Positions 7,156 to 15,139 of a DNA stretch of 17,237 nucleotides are shown in pieces. Each line of letters begins with the position of its first letter. Position 1 is the first letter of the stretch. The stretch is from Clostridium sp. AF27-2AA (GTDB lineage: Bacteria > Bacillota > Clostridia > Lachnospirales > Lachnospiraceae): contig NZ_QUFI01000021.1 in NCBI RefSeq assembly GCF_003478505.1, forward strand, positions 1 to 17,237. Reading direction: 5' to 3'. The notes under the pieces are model-generated. The model was not told where the DNA came from. It made no database searches and was given only the letters and a program-made list of their open reading frames with translations. A program made the translations under genes and the position numbers.

Positions 7156-8592
7156 TTACCGTGACATCAATTCGCGCACCAGCTGGTTCACCACAGCCGG
7201 GTCTGCCTTGCCCTTCATGGCACGCATGGTCTGACCTACAATAAAGCCCATGGCTTTCTCTTTTCCGGCCTTGAAATCTGCAACAGACTGCGGGTTCTTC
7301 TCCAGAAGCTCCTCGATGGTCTTTGTCAGCGCATCGGTATCATTTACCACCTTTAAGCCGTGTTCCTCAACGTAACCTTCCGGATCCACATCTTCCTTAA
7401 ACACAGCCTCAAACACATCCTTCGCAACAGTACGGTTAATAACGTTCTTCTCTACCAGGCTGATGAGCTTTGCCAGATTCTCCGGAGAAAACTTCATGTC
7501 TTCCGGCTCCTGCTCCTGCTCTTTTAACAGGCGCATGGCCTCCGTCATAAGCCAGTTAGAAACTTCCTTCGGCTTGCCGCAGATTGCCACGGTCTGCTCA
7601 AATACATCAGCCAGATGCTTGGAGCCGGTCAGGATTTCCGCATCGTACTGCGGCAGTCCGTACTCACTCTCATAGCGTGCCAACTTCTCGGTGCGGAGCT
7701 CCGGCTGCGCTGCCTTCACCCGCTCGATCCACTCATCCGAAATCCATACCGGAACCAGATCCGGATCCGGGAAGTAACGGTAATCCTGCGCATCCTCCTT
7801 GGAACGCATTGCATGGGAGGATTCCTTGTTGTCATCCCAGCGGCGGGTTTCCTGGATGACCTTTTTGCCATCCTCGATCAGCTCGATCTGACGGACGCGC
7901 TCGCCCTCAATGGCACGGGCAATGGCCTTGAAGGAGTTTAAGTTCTTCATCTCGGTTCTCGTGCCAAACTCCGGTGCGCCCACCTCGCGGACGGACAGGT
8001 TGACATCTGCACGCATGGAGCCCTCCTGCAGCTTGCAGTCAGAGGCACCCAGATACTGGATGATCAGACGAAGCTTCTCCAGGTAGGCAATGACTTCATC
8101 GGCGCTTCGCATATCCGGCTCGGATACGATCTCGATCAGCGGCACACCGCTTCGGTTGTAGTCCACCAGGGAGCAGTCCTCCCACTCGTCATGAACCAGC
8201 TTTCCGGCATCCTCCTCCATGTGGATCTCATGAATGCCGATTTTCTTTTTGCCTGCTGCGGTGTCGATCTCTATCCAGCCGTCGTGGCAGATTGGCAGAT
8301 ACAACTGGGAAATCTGGTAGTTCTGCGGGTTATCCGGATAGAAGTAGTTTTTCCGGTCAAATTTACAGTACTGGTTGATGCCGCAGTTGGTGGCAAGTCC
8401 TACCGCCAGCGCATATTCTACCACTTGCTTGTTCAGGACCGGAAGGGAACCCGGCATACCGGTGCAGACCGGGCAGGTGTGGGTATTCGGTGCTCCGCCA
8501 AACTCGGTGGAACAGCCGCAGAAAATTTTGGTTTTGGTGGCCAGTTCTACGTGAACCTCCAGACCAATGACGGTCTCATACTGTTTGCTCAT
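7156..8592 (-). CDS. gatB: Asp-tRNA(Asn)/Glu-tRNA(Gln) amidotransferase subunit B
   Basis: tRNA-binding and kinase-like subunit of GatCAB: it activates the side-chain carboxylate of mischarged Asp-tRNA(Asn) or Glu-tRNA(Gln) with ATP and receives ammonia from GatA. The protein is 478 aa, the normal length. It begins YETVIGLEVHVEL, followed by the zinc site Cys25, Cys27, Cys40, Cys43 and the GatB motifs GSLPVLN, FDRKNYFYPDNPQNYQISQ and DYRYFPDPDL. The C-terminal YqeY/helical tail ends with VNQLVRELMSR and contacts tRNA. The ATG at 8592 is chosen because AGGAGG precedes it and the conserved N-terminus starts there. It begins one base after the gatA stop, so the two are coupled. Last gene of the aspS-gatCAB operon. 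Confidence 0.98.
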   Translation of the reverse strand: MSKQYETVIGLEVHVELATKTKIFCGCSTEFGGAPNTHTCPVCTGMPGSLPVLNKQVVEYALAVGLATNCGINQYCKFDRKNYFYPDNPQNYQISQLYLPICHDGWIEIDTAAGKKKIGIHEIHMEEDAGKLVHDEWEDCSLVDYNRSGVPLIEIVSEPDMRSADEVIAYLEKLRLIIQYLGASDCKLQEGSMRADVNLSVREVGAPEFGTRTEMKNLNSFKAIARAIEGERVRQIELIEDGKKVIQETRRWDDNKESSHAMRSKEDAQDYRYFPDPDLVPVWISDEWIERVKAAQPELRTEKLARYESEYGLPQYDAEILTGSKHLADVFEQTVAICGKPKEVSNWLMTEAMRLLKEQEQEPEDMKFSPENLAKLISLVEKNVINRTVAKDVFEAVFKEDVDPEGYVEEHGLKVVNDTDALTKTIEELLEKNPQSVADFKAGKEKAMGFIVGQTMRAMKGKADPAVVNQLVRELMSR

Positions 8593-8593
8593 G

Positions 8594-10075
8594 TTACTGT
8601 GCCTCCTTTTCTGCCTGTTTTGCCAGTTCCGGCGCTTCGTAGGTTCTGCTGCACTCGTAAGCATAGCCTGCGCGGATGATATTTTTCTCTTTGAAGCAGT
8701 CACCGATCAGCTGCAGGCCGATGGGAAGCCCCTTTTTATCTTTTCCGCACGGAACCGTCATGCCCGGAAGGCCTGCCAGATTTACGGAAATCGTATAGAT
8801 ATCGCCCAGATACATCTGGAGCGGATCACTTAAGGACTCGCCCAGCTTCGGCGCAGTAGCCGGGGCAGCCGGTCCTAAAATGACGTCGTATTTCTCAAAG
8901 GCCTGATCGAAGGCTTTCTTGATGAGTGCCTTGGTACGGAGTGCCTTTAAATAGTAAGCATCGTAGTAACCGCTGCTCAGCACGAAGGAGCCAAGCATGA
9001 TACGGCGCTTTACCTCCGGGCCGAAGCCCTCGGAACGGCTCTTCTTGTACATATTATGAAGACCCTCGTATTCCTTCGTCCGGTATCCGTACTTTACGCC
9101 GTCGAAACGGGATAAGTTGGAGCTTGCCTCTGCGGAAGCAATAACATAGTAAGCTGGAATTGCGTATTCTACCAGGCTTAAGTCAAACTCCTCTACAACG
9201 GCTCCCTTCTCCTCCAGAACCTTTGCTGCCTTCAAAATGGCATCCTTTACTTCCGGGTCAAGACCCTCGCCAAAATAGTCGCGCGGAATACCGATGCGCA
9301 TGCCCTTTACATCGTCCACCAGGGCAGAGGTAAAATCACAGTCCTCACGTTTCATGGAGGTGCTGTCTTTTTTATCATAGGAAGCAATGGCCTCCAGAAT
9401 GGTAGCGCAGTCAGTCACATCCTTCGCCACCGGTCCGATCTGGTCCAGGGAAGAACCATAAGCGATCAGGCCGTAACGGGAAACAGTCCCGTAGGTCGGC
9501 TTGATGCCGGTAACACCGCAGAAAGAGCTAGGCTGGCGGATGGAACCGCCGGTGTCGGAACCCAGAGCAAAGAAGCATTCATTGGCTGCCACTGCCGCGC
9601 AGGAACCGCCAGAGGAACCGCCCGGCACATACTCCGGGTTCCAGGGGTTTTTCGTCTCGCCGTAAGCGGAAGTCTCGGTGGTGCTTCCCATGGCGAACTC
9701 ATCCATGTTGGTTTTTCCCAGGATAATGGCTCCTGCTGCTTCCAGATTTCTGACTGCTTCTGCCGTATAGGTCGGTTTAAAATTATCAAGGATTTTGGAG
9801 CTGCAGGTTGTCAGCAGTCCCTCCGTACACATATTATCTTTGATCGCCACCGGAACACCGGCCAGAGGACCGGTCAGGGTTCCGTCTTCAATCTGCTTCT
9901 GTACTTCTTCGGCGCGTTTTAAAGCGCCCTCTTCATCTACGGTCACATAGCAGTTTAAAACCGGCTCCAGAGTCTTGATCTGGGACAGGGCTGCCTTTGT
10001 GGCTTCCACGGCCGTGATCTCACCGTCTTTGATCTTTTTTCCAAGCGCTACCGCTGTTAAATCCAGGATACTCAC
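8594..10075 (-). CDS. gatA: Asp-tRNA(Asn)/Glu-tRNA(Gln) amidotransferase subunit A
   Basis: Amidase-signature glutaminase that releases ammonia from glutamine for transfer to the tRNA-bound acid in GatB. The product has 493 aa. The Ser-cisSer-Lys triad is intact: Lys79 (VAIKDN), Ser154 (PGGSSGGS) and Ser178 (GSDTGGSIR), at the same positions as in the well-studied Staphylococcus aureus enzyme. The start is a GTG at 10075: GGAGG lies seven bases upstream and the conserved MSILDLTA N-terminus begins there. The ATG codons at 10102 and 10093 lie around the ribosome site and are less likely. It sits 95 bases after gatC, an unusually wide gap for this operon, and one base before gatB. Confidence 0.98.
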   Translation of the reverse strand: MSILDLTAVALGKKIKDGEITAVEATKAALSQIKTLEPVLNCYVTVDEEGALKRAEEVQKQIEDGTLTGPLAGVPVAIKDNMCTEGLLTTCSSKILDNFKPTYTAEAVRNLEAAGAIILGKTNMDEFAMGSTTETSAYGETKNPWNPEYVPGGSSGGSCAAVAANECFFALGSDTGGSIRQPSSFCGVTGIKPTYGTVSRYGLIAYGSSLDQIGPVAKDVTDCATILEAIASYDKKDSTSMKREDCDFTSALVDDVKGMRIGIPRDYFGEGLDPEVKDAILKAAKVLEEKGAVVEEFDLSLVEYAIPAYYVIASAEASSNLSRFDGVKYGYRTKEYEGLHNMYKKSRSEGFGPEVKRRIMLGSFVLSSGYYDAYYLKALRTKALIKKAFDQAFEKYDVILGPAAPATAPKLGESLSDPLQMYLGDIYTISVNLAGLPGMTVPCGKDKKGLPIGLQLIGDCFKEKNIIRAGYAYECSRTYEAPELAKQAEKEAQ

Positions 10076-10105
10076 GTTGTTTCCTCCATTCATATCTGTC
10101 ATACT

Positions 10106-10122
10106 GGCTGTTTTCCACAGCC
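10106..10122 (-). other. Small hairpin in the gatC-gatA spacer
   Basis: GGCTGT/ACAGCC form a 6-bp stem with a 5-base loop in the 95-base gatC-gatA spacer, about 30 bases before the gatA start. No T-run follows, so it is more likely a processing or stabilising hairpin than a terminator. Confidence 0.3.
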
Positions 10123-10170
10123 TTTCCGGAATCCATCCGAATTCTCCACAGTTTTTCGTTTTCTTTTCAC

Positions 10171-10464
10171 TTATTCCACAGTCTTCGGAACCTTGAAGGC
10201 TCCATCCTTCTGCTCCGGCGCATTCAGCAGGATTTTGTCCCGCTCATCCCCGTTGGTCACCACATCTTCCCTGAATACATTGGTCATCGGAAAAACATGG
10301 GACATAGGCTCTACCCCACTGGTATCCAGTTCATTTAACTTGTCAATATAGTCTAACATCCGGCCCATATCCTTCTTGGCCGCCTCTTTTTCCTCATCTG
10401 AGAGTTCCAGCTTCGCCAGAATTCCTACATATTCAATGGTCTCATCACTGATGATATTTGCCAT
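10171..10464 (-). CDS. gatC: Asp-tRNA(Asn)/Glu-tRNA(Gln) amidotransferase subunit C
   Basis: Small belt-like subunit that wraps GatA and links it to GatB; needed for assembly of the amidotransferase. At 97 aa it has family length. The N-terminal helices [24 protein letters not shown] and the segment [17 protein letters not shown] are typical, ending in the conserved [22 protein letters not shown] lies about nine bases before the ATG, and the gene starts 24 bases after the aspS stop, which supports one transcript. No catalytic residues are expected. Confidence 0.97.
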   Translation of the reverse strand: MANIISDETIEYVGILAKLELSDEEKEAAKKDMGRMLDYIDKLNELDTSGVEPMSHVFPMTNVFREDVVTNGDERDKILLNAPEQKDGAFKVPKTVE

Positions 10465-10488
10465 GATTTTTCTCCTCCAACTCCTAGT

Positions 10489-11820
10489 TTACGGTTCCAG
10501 TCTGGTCACATCACGCGGGAATAACGAAGTCTCGCGGACGTTCTGCTCGTCTAACAGGCGCATGGTCAGGCGCTCCAGGCCGATTCCCAGGCCACCATGC
10601 GGCGGCATGCCATATTTGAAGATCATCAGGTAATCCTTGATATCCTCCGGATCCATTCCGCGCTTTTCCATCTTTTCCAGGATCATCTGGTAATCATGGA
10701 TTCGCTGACCGCCGGTGGTGATTTCCAGCCCCTTGTAAAGCAGGTCAAAGCTTAAGGTAACACTGGTATCTTCCGGGTCATCCATAGCATAAAACGGTCT
10801 CTTTTTGGACGGATAATGCGTAACAAATACAAAGTCACTGTCGTACTCTTCCTTGAAATAGCGGCCGATCAGCACTTCCTCCTCCGGCTCCAGATCGAAT
10901 GGGTTACGGATCTTCCGGTTGTATTTTTCCGATACCAGCTGTTTCGCCTCAGCAAAGCGCACGTGTGGGATCTGGCTGATGGAAGGAAGATCGATGCCAA
11001 GCATATCCAGTTCCTTTTTGTACTCTGATTTTAACAGCTCCATGGTGTATTTAAGGAAACCGGTCTCCATGGCCATGACATCCTCAAAGCTGTCGATGTA
11101 GCCCATCTCAAAGTCCAGGCCAATATACTCATTTAAATGACGGGTGGTATTGTGCTTCTCGGCACGGAATACCGGAGCCACCTCAAATACGCGGTCAAAC
11201 ACGCCTACCATCATCTGCTTGTAGAACTGGGGGCTCTGTCCCAGCTCTGCTTTTTTGTTGAAATAGTTTAATTTAAAGACATTCGCTCCGCCCTCTGCGC
11301 CGCGGGATACGATCTTCGGAGTATGAACCTCTGTAAAGCCCTGGGAGGATAAAAACTCCCGAAAGCCTCTTACAATGCCTTCCTGAATTTTGAATTTTGC
11401 GCGCTCCCGGACATTTCTTAAGGATACCGGGCGAAGGCTCAGTCTCGTCTCCAGAGAGGTATTCATTTTCCATTTGTTGATGGCAATCGGCATGGTTTCT
11501 GCCGGCTCAGACAGCACCCGGATGCCGGTAAGACGAAGCTCAAAGTCCTGGGGCGCACGCTCTTCCAGCTCTACCACACCAGTGACTTCCACGGCAGATT
11601 CTTCTTTCAGATTCTTTAAATCAAACTCCGTTTTTCCCTCTTCATACACGCACTGCACCAGGCCTTCTGCCTTTCTGAGAATTACAAATGCAAACTCTCC
11701 CATATCGCGGATGTTGTGAACCGCACCGTTCATTTTTACGGTTTTTCCTACATAATCCCCGCTTAAAATCTCACTGACACTGGTTGTTTCCTTCTCCTTG
11801 ACACCTGTTAAAAATTCCAT
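10489..11820 (-). CDS. aspS: Archaeal-type aspartyl-tRNA synthetase, probably non-discriminating
   Basis: Class IIb synthetase that charges tRNA with aspartate; 443 aa, the short archaeal-type form without the bacterial insertion domain. Residues about 20-110 are the OB-fold anticodon-binding domain. Motif 2 is FRAEKHNTTRHLNEY and motif 3 GLGIGLERLTMRLL. At the OB-fold position where archaeal discriminating enzymes tend to have Trp (GWV...RD), this protein has Ala33 (GAVHNIRD), consistent with acceptance of both tRNA(Asp) and tRNA(Asn); this last point is from memory and is inference. Linkage to gatCAB under a T-box strongly suggests it makes Asp-tRNA(Asn) for transamidation. AAGGAGAG precedes the ATG. 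An asparaginyl-tRNA synthetase is a less likely reading because of the gatCAB context. Confidence 0.93.
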   Translation of the reverse strand: MEFLTGVKEKETTSVSEILSGDYVGKTVKMNGAVHNIRDMGEFAFVILRKAEGLVQCVYEEGKTEFDLKNLKEESAVEVTGVVELEERAPQDFELRLTGIRVLSEPAETMPIAINKWKMNTSLETRLSLRPVSLRNVRERAKFKIQEGIVRGFREFLSSQGFTEVHTPKIVSRGAEGGANVFKLNYFNKKAELGQSPQFYKQMMVGVFDRVFEVAPVFRAEKHNTTRHLNEYIGLDFEMGYIDSFEDVMAMETGFLKYTMELLKSEYKKELDMLGIDLPSISQIPHVRFAEAKQLVSEKYNRKIRNPFDLEPEEEVLIGRYFKEEYDSDFVFVTHYPSKKRPFYAMDDPEDTSVTLSFDLLYKGLEITTGGQRIHDYQMILEKMEKRGMDPEDIKDYLMIFKYGMPPHGGLGIGLERLTMRLLDEQNVRETSLFPRDVTRLEP

Positions 11821-11880
11821 GCTGCTCTCTCCTTACCTGAATGTGAAGTTTTTCATATTCCAGGACTTTTCGGGAATAAA

Positions 11881-11927
11881 TACAAAAATCCCGTCCACGG
11901 AATACGGTTACATATTCCGGGACGGGA
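11881..11927 (-). terminator. T-box regulated intrinsic terminator
   Basis: On the minus strand TCCCGTCC (11927-11920) pairs with GGACGGGA (11896-11889) and TATTCC-type arms extend the stem (GGAATA/TATTCC), with a TTTTTGTA tail at 11888-11881. It lies directly downstream of the T-box sequence and 60 bases before the aspS ATG, as expected for the OFF-state hairpin. Confidence 0.92.
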
Positions 11928-12236
11928 CACTATACTCTTGTTATGTTCCGCGGTACCACCCGCATTGAGACCTGCCTCCTGCTCCCCTTTGAGCAAAAGC
12001 GTCTCCACTCTTTAAGACACGTAACGTGTGCCTGACGGATACCCCTACGGACACGACCTGCTTTTTGCATATCCATGTCTTTCGAAATACCGGCTCCGGA
12101 GTGTTCCCTGTGAGCCAGAGTCCAACCTGACGGCGCTCTCAGTCGGTGACGCCCTCTTCCTGTCGAAGTCCTGCTGGCAAGAGTCTCTTTCACTGCCTTT
12201 ATATGGTTAAGATTCAGAGATGAACCTCTGAAAATT
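11928..12236 (-). promoter_or_regulatory. T-box riboswitch controlling aspS-gatCAB
   Basis: tRNA-sensing leader. The T-box antiterminator sequence GGGTGGTACCGCGG is at 11961-11948, with the UGGN bulge that pairs with the uncharged tRNA acceptor end. Upstream, a GAGAC/GTCTC-closed stem (about 12005-11969) corresponds to stem II/III, and a large stem I spans roughly 12195-12090 with an apical GACTGAGAG-like loop. A GCCAG/CTGGC helix in stem I sits above a probable specifier loop containing GAAC followed by A (12106-12102), which could be read as GAA or AAC. An extra hairpin TTCAGAG/CTCTGAA lies near the 5' end. Uncharged tRNA would stabilise the antiterminator and switch the transamidation operon on. 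The specifier assignment is my manual fold and less sure than the T-box itself. Confidence 0.94.
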
Positions 12237-12242
12237 GTCATC

Positions 12243-12271
12243 ATAATAGCACATGTTTTTCCGGTTGACAA
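12243..12271 (-). promoter_or_regulatory. Promoter of the T-box/aspS-gatCAB operon
   Basis: On the minus strand TTGTCA (12271-12266) is followed after 17 bases by TATTAT (12248-12243), preceded by TGC as an extended -10. Transcription would start near 12236, giving a leader of about 415 nt. Together with the T-box it accounts for the whole 11821-12345 gene-free stretch. Confidence 0.8.
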
Positions 12272-12345
12272 GACCCCAATTTTATTTTTTTATGAAATTT
12301 TTTCAGCCCATACCTGTTGCCATTTTTCTTTTTCTGCAGAAATTC

Positions 12346-12912
12346 TCATGCCCAGGAAGCATTTTTCTCCGGTCTTTCGCACAAGATTCCACGTTTCAGA
12401 CAGATTTTTAAGATCTTTTTTCGAAGTCTCATCACCCTCATGGCTATGGCGCTTTCCCGCAGACAACTCCGCTTTGCAATCTCCCGATAGGGCAGTTTCT
12501 GGACAAAAACCTGCTGCAAAAGTTCCCGTTCTTCGGTACTCAGCAGCCGCAGTGTGCCAGCCACGTTATTCTCAAAATCCAATTGTTCCACTACGATTGT
12601 TTCTGCGCTGCAGCTTTCTGTTTTCAGCTTTTTCTCGTAACATTCCACCGTTTCCAAATACTCCCTGTGGCGCTTTTCCCGCCGGATGATATCGATCATC
12701 CGGTGTGTCAGGCATGCCATAAAATATGCCTTTGCCTCAGGCTCCGTAAGATGTTCAAACTTTGCCAGGCAATTCTCATCCGCTATCATGCTCACAACGA
12801 CATCATGAATTACATCTTCCGCATGAAACGCAAGTCCCATTCCATTTATTTTTCTGCTTAATTTCCAGTAATAATACTGCTTGTGCTTCTTATAGAATTC
12901 GCCTAGATCCAT
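12346..12912 (-). CDS. RNA polymerase sigma factor, sigma-70 / ECF-like
   Basis: Small sigma factor of 188 aa that would direct RNA polymerase to an alternative promoter set. Region 2 is at about residues 5-82, with the core-binding AEDVIHDVVVSM and the DNA-melting/-10 helix THRMIDIIRREKR. Region 4 is at about 118-172 with the helix-turn-helix LPYREIAKRSCLRESAIAMRVMRLRKK. There is no region 1.1 or 3, which fits the ECF type. The usual partner, an anti-sigma factor gene directly downstream, is absent: the next gene on this strand is the aspS operon. The ribosome site is weak (AAGGG about 11 bases from the ATG). Its target promoters and signal cannot be inferred from the window. Confidence 0.88.
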   Translation of the reverse strand: MDLGEFYKKHKQYYYWKLSRKINGMGLAFHAEDVIHDVVVSMIADENCLAKFEHLTEPEAKAYFMACLTHRMIDIIRREKRHREYLETVECYEKKLKTESCSAETIVVEQLDFENNVAGTLRLLSTEERELLQQVFVQKLPYREIAKRSCLRESAIAMRVMRLRKKILKICLKRGILCERPEKNASWA

Positions 12913-12965
12913 TGTAAAACAGCCCTTCTTTTTTCTCTGACTCTGTCCATTTTTCTATGCAACTC

Positions 12966-12974
12966 AATATAGCA
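12966..12974 (-). promoter_or_regulatory. Possible extended -10 promoter of the sigma factor gene
   Basis: On the minus strand TGC precedes TATATT (-10 at 12971-12966), with no good -35 box. It lies about 50 bases upstream of the ATG and directly downstream of the 18-bp palindrome. Confidence 0.4.
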
Positions 12975-12997
12975 CGCATTATTTTCCCAAACTACAA

Positions 12998-13039
12998 AAG
13001 TGGCATATTCCGCCATGTTTTTGGCGAAATATGCCACTT
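12998..13039 (-). terminator. Long palindrome between the MATE and sigma-factor genes
   Basis: Arms 12998-13015 and 13022-13039 are complementary over 18 bases with one G-U pair; the arm reads AAGTGGCATATTYCGCCA and the loop is six bases. On the minus strand it is followed by ACTTTTGTAGTTT, a short T-run, so it can serve as the terminator of the marR-MATE transcript. Its unusual length and its position just before the sigma-factor promoter also leave a protein-binding operator possible. Confidence 0.65.
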
Positions 13040-13102
13040 GGTTACGAAAAAACAGATTCTGCTTTTCACCGTTTTCCGGTCAGAAAACAACATCTGCGCT
13101 CC

Positions 13103-14464
13103 TTACGCAAGACTCTTCAGCGCCTTCTTAAACTGTCTTCGAAACAGCAGGGCTGTAAAAGTCACGGCAAGAAAATCTGCCACTGGCTCTGCCGTATAAA
13201 CCGCAAAGGTCCGGTTGCCGGTCAGCACATGCGGCAGAATATAAATGAGCGGAATCAGCAGAATAAATTTCCGGATCACCGCCACAATGATGGATTCTTT
13301 TGCAAAGCCAATCGAAGTAAATGCCATCTGGCAGGCAATCTGAATTCCAAACATAAAGACACAGGCCATATAAATTCGGAGCGCCCTGGAAGTAAATGCC
13401 AGGAGTTCTGCATCCGAGGTAAACATGCCCGCAAATGCCTGCGGAACCACCTGTACAAACAGCCAGATCAGCGTGGAATAAATCAGGCTGACCTTCAAAA
13501 GAAGCTGAAACGCGCCCTTCACACGGTCTGCGTTCCGCGCGCCGTAATTATAGCTGATGATCGGCTGCGCACCCTGTCCAAGGCCCTGCAGCGGCAGCAT
13601 GGCAAACTGCATGGCACTGGTTAAGATCGTCATGGCTCCCACCGCAATATCACCGCCGTATTTTAACAGAGATGAGTTAAAGCAAATGGAAATAATACTC
13701 TCACTGGACTGCATGACAAAGGTTGCCGCGCCCAGCGCTACACACGGCAGGATAACCGATGGAGTCAGGCCCATATTGCGCAGACGGATTTTCAAACGAG
13801 TCTTTTTTCCGGCCAGGAACGCCAGCACCCAGATGGTGGAACAGGCCTGGGAAATAACCGTTGCAAGCGCTGCTCCGCGTACGCCCATATGCATTCCGAA
13901 AATGAAAACCGGATCCAGCACAATGTTGCAGACCGCGCCGATCAGCACGGAGAGCATGCCGGTTTTCGCAAATCCCTGGGCCGTGATAAACATGTTCATG
14001 CCCAGCGTCAGTTCCACAAAAATGGTTCCCAGCGAGTAAATATTCATGTAGCTGACTGCATATTCAATCGTGTTTTCACTTGCTCCAAATGCCAGAAGGA
14101 ATTTCCGGTTAAAGCAGAACAATACCGCCGTGAGGATAGCCGAGATCACCACCTGCAGCGTAAAGCAGTTGCCGAGAATCTTCTCTGCCTGATCATAATC
14201 CTGCTTTCCCATATGGATGGAAGCCCGCGGCGCTCCGCCGCTTCCCACCAGGGCCGCAAACGCTGAAACGATCATGATCAGCGGCATGCAGACTCCCACG
14301 CCAGTCAAAGCCAGGGCTCCGCTCTCTGGAATATGGCCGATGTAAATGCGGTCTACAATGTTATAAAGCATGTTGATAAGCTGCGCGGTGATAGTCGGAA
14401 TAGCCAGGGAACGTAACAGCTTCCCAATGGGTTCCTTCCCTAAAAAATCTTTTTCGTCATTCAT
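13103..14464 (-). CDS. MATE family multidrug/metabolite efflux transporter
   Basis: Cation-driven exporter of the MATE family, 453 aa with twelve predicted hydrophobic segments in two homologous halves (about 15-220 and 240-440). Family features include PTITAQLINMLYNIVDRIYIGH near the N-terminus, GNCFTLQ, NIVLDPVFIFGMHMGVRGAALATVISQ in the first half, and the equivalent GLGQGAQPIISYNYGARN in the second half. It is closest to the MepA-like branch. The start at 14464 overlaps the marR stop as ATGA and has AAGGA six bases upstream; an ATG six bases earlier abuts the ribosome site. Co-transcription with the MarR gene suggests induction by a toxic ligand; the exported compound is unknown. Confidence 0.94.
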   Translation of the reverse strand: MNDEKDFLGKEPIGKLLRSLAIPTITAQLINMLYNIVDRIYIGHIPESGALALTGVGVCMPLIMIVSAFAALVGSGGAPRASIHMGKQDYDQAEKILGNCFTLQVVISAILTAVLFCFNRKFLLAFGASENTIEYAVSYMNIYSLGTIFVELTLGMNMFITAQGFAKTGMLSVLIGAVCNIVLDPVFIFGMHMGVRGAALATVISQACSTIWVLAFLAGKKTRLKIRLRNMGLTPSVILPCVALGAATFVMQSSESIISICFNSSLLKYGGDIAVGAMTILTSAMQFAMLPLQGLGQGAQPIISYNYGARNADRVKGAFQLLLKVSLIYSTLIWLFVQVVPQAFAGMFTSDAELLAFTSRALRIYMACVFMFGIQIACQMAFTSIGFAKESIIVAVIRKFILLIPLIYILPHVLTGNRTFAVYTAEPVADFLAVTFTALLFRRQFKKALKSLA

Positions 14465-14922
14465 GTGCATTCCTTCTTTCTCTCATTTTTTGTGGACAAG
14501 CGTCGGACATTTTCCATGATCCGCTCATGAAAACCGGCAAAGCATTCCATCTCTTTCTCTGAAAATCCATCAAAGATGCCGGCAAGAAACTGCCGCTGGA
14601 TCGCATCAATGGAATCTGTTACCGGAATGCTTTTTTCACATAACAGGAGATGGATCCGGCGCCGGTCTGAGGCATCCGGCTGTCTTGTCACCAGCCTTTT
14701 TTGGACCAGTGACTCCACTGCCTGGGAAACCTGTCCCTTGGACAGCATCCGCAGCTCCGCGATATCTGCCGCTGTATCCACACTGGGATTATTTCTCAGA
14801 AAGGTGATGATGGTGGCCTCCATCATGGAAAGCTGGTGTTCCCTGCAGATGCTCTGGATGCACGCCTCATGAGATTTAGTAATAAAACGCATGAGACGCA
14901 AAAATTCTGTTGCCTGAAGCAT
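14461..14922 (-). CDS. MarR family transcriptional regulator
   Basis: Dimeric winged-helix regulator of 153 aa. The winged helix lies at about residues 32-98: helix LSMMEATIITFLRNN, recognition helix MLSKGQVSQAVESLVQ (60-74) and the wing with the characteristic DASDRRRIHLLL (83-94). The flanking N- and C-terminal helices form the dimer interface. It probably represses its own promoter and so the downstream MATE gene, releasing on ligand binding. AGAAGGAAGGGG precedes the ATG. First gene of a two-gene operon that diverges from the glycine-riboswitch symporter. Confidence 0.93.
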   Translation of the reverse strand: MLQATEFLRLMRFITKSHEACIQSICREHQLSMMEATIITFLRNNPSVDTAADIAELRMLSKGQVSQAVESLVQKRLVTRQPDASDRRRIHLLLCEKSIPVTDSIDAIQRQFLAGIFDGFSEKEMECFAGFHERIMENVRRLSTKNERKKECT

Positions 14923-14978
14923 GTGTACCCCTTCCTTCTGTACTTTTCTTTTCCCGTCATTTGTTTTAGCATAAAACT

Positions 14979-14992
14979 GTTCTTTTTTGAAC
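14979..14992. promoter_or_regulatory. Candidate MarR operator
   Basis: GTTC-TTTTTT-GAAC is a small inverted repeat in the upstream region of the marR gene, just downstream of the predicted transcription start. Position and symmetry fit autoregulation, but the half-sites are only four bases and could be chance. Confidence 0.35.
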
Positions 14993-15006
14993 TATTTATC
15001 ATTTTC

Positions 15007-15034
15007 ATTATACACATTTTATAAAGATCCGCAA
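15007..15034 (-). promoter_or_regulatory. Promoter of the marR-MATE operon
   Basis: On the minus strand TTGCGG (15034-15029) and a perfect TATAAT (15012-15007) are separated by 16 bases. Transcription would start near 15000. The -35 box lies between the arms of the 10-bp inverted repeat at 15017-15050. Confidence 0.6.
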
Positions 15035-15050
15035 GCTGTACTTTATAAAA
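15017..15050. repeat. 10-bp perfect inverted repeat over the marR promoter
   Basis: TTTTATAAAG (15017-15026) and CTTTATAAAA (15041-15050) are exact inverted copies 14 bases apart, flanking the -35 box of the marR promoter. This could be a regulator-binding site for the divergent region, or AT-rich coincidence. Confidence 0.45.
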
Positions 15051-15093
15051 TTGTATTTTTCCGAAGAATTTTTCCCGTTTTTTTAAAATATAC

Positions 15094-15122
15094 TTGCTTT
15101 TCAAAAGTAAATCGTCTATGCT
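15094..15122 (+). promoter_or_regulatory. Promoter of the glycine riboswitch-symporter transcript
   Basis: TTGCTT (15094-15099) and TATGCT (15117-15122) are separated by exactly 17 bases. Transcription would start near 15129, only about 11 bases before the first strand of the riboswitch aptamer. Confidence 0.65.
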
Positions 15123-15139
15123 TCTCTTCAAGAAGCAAA

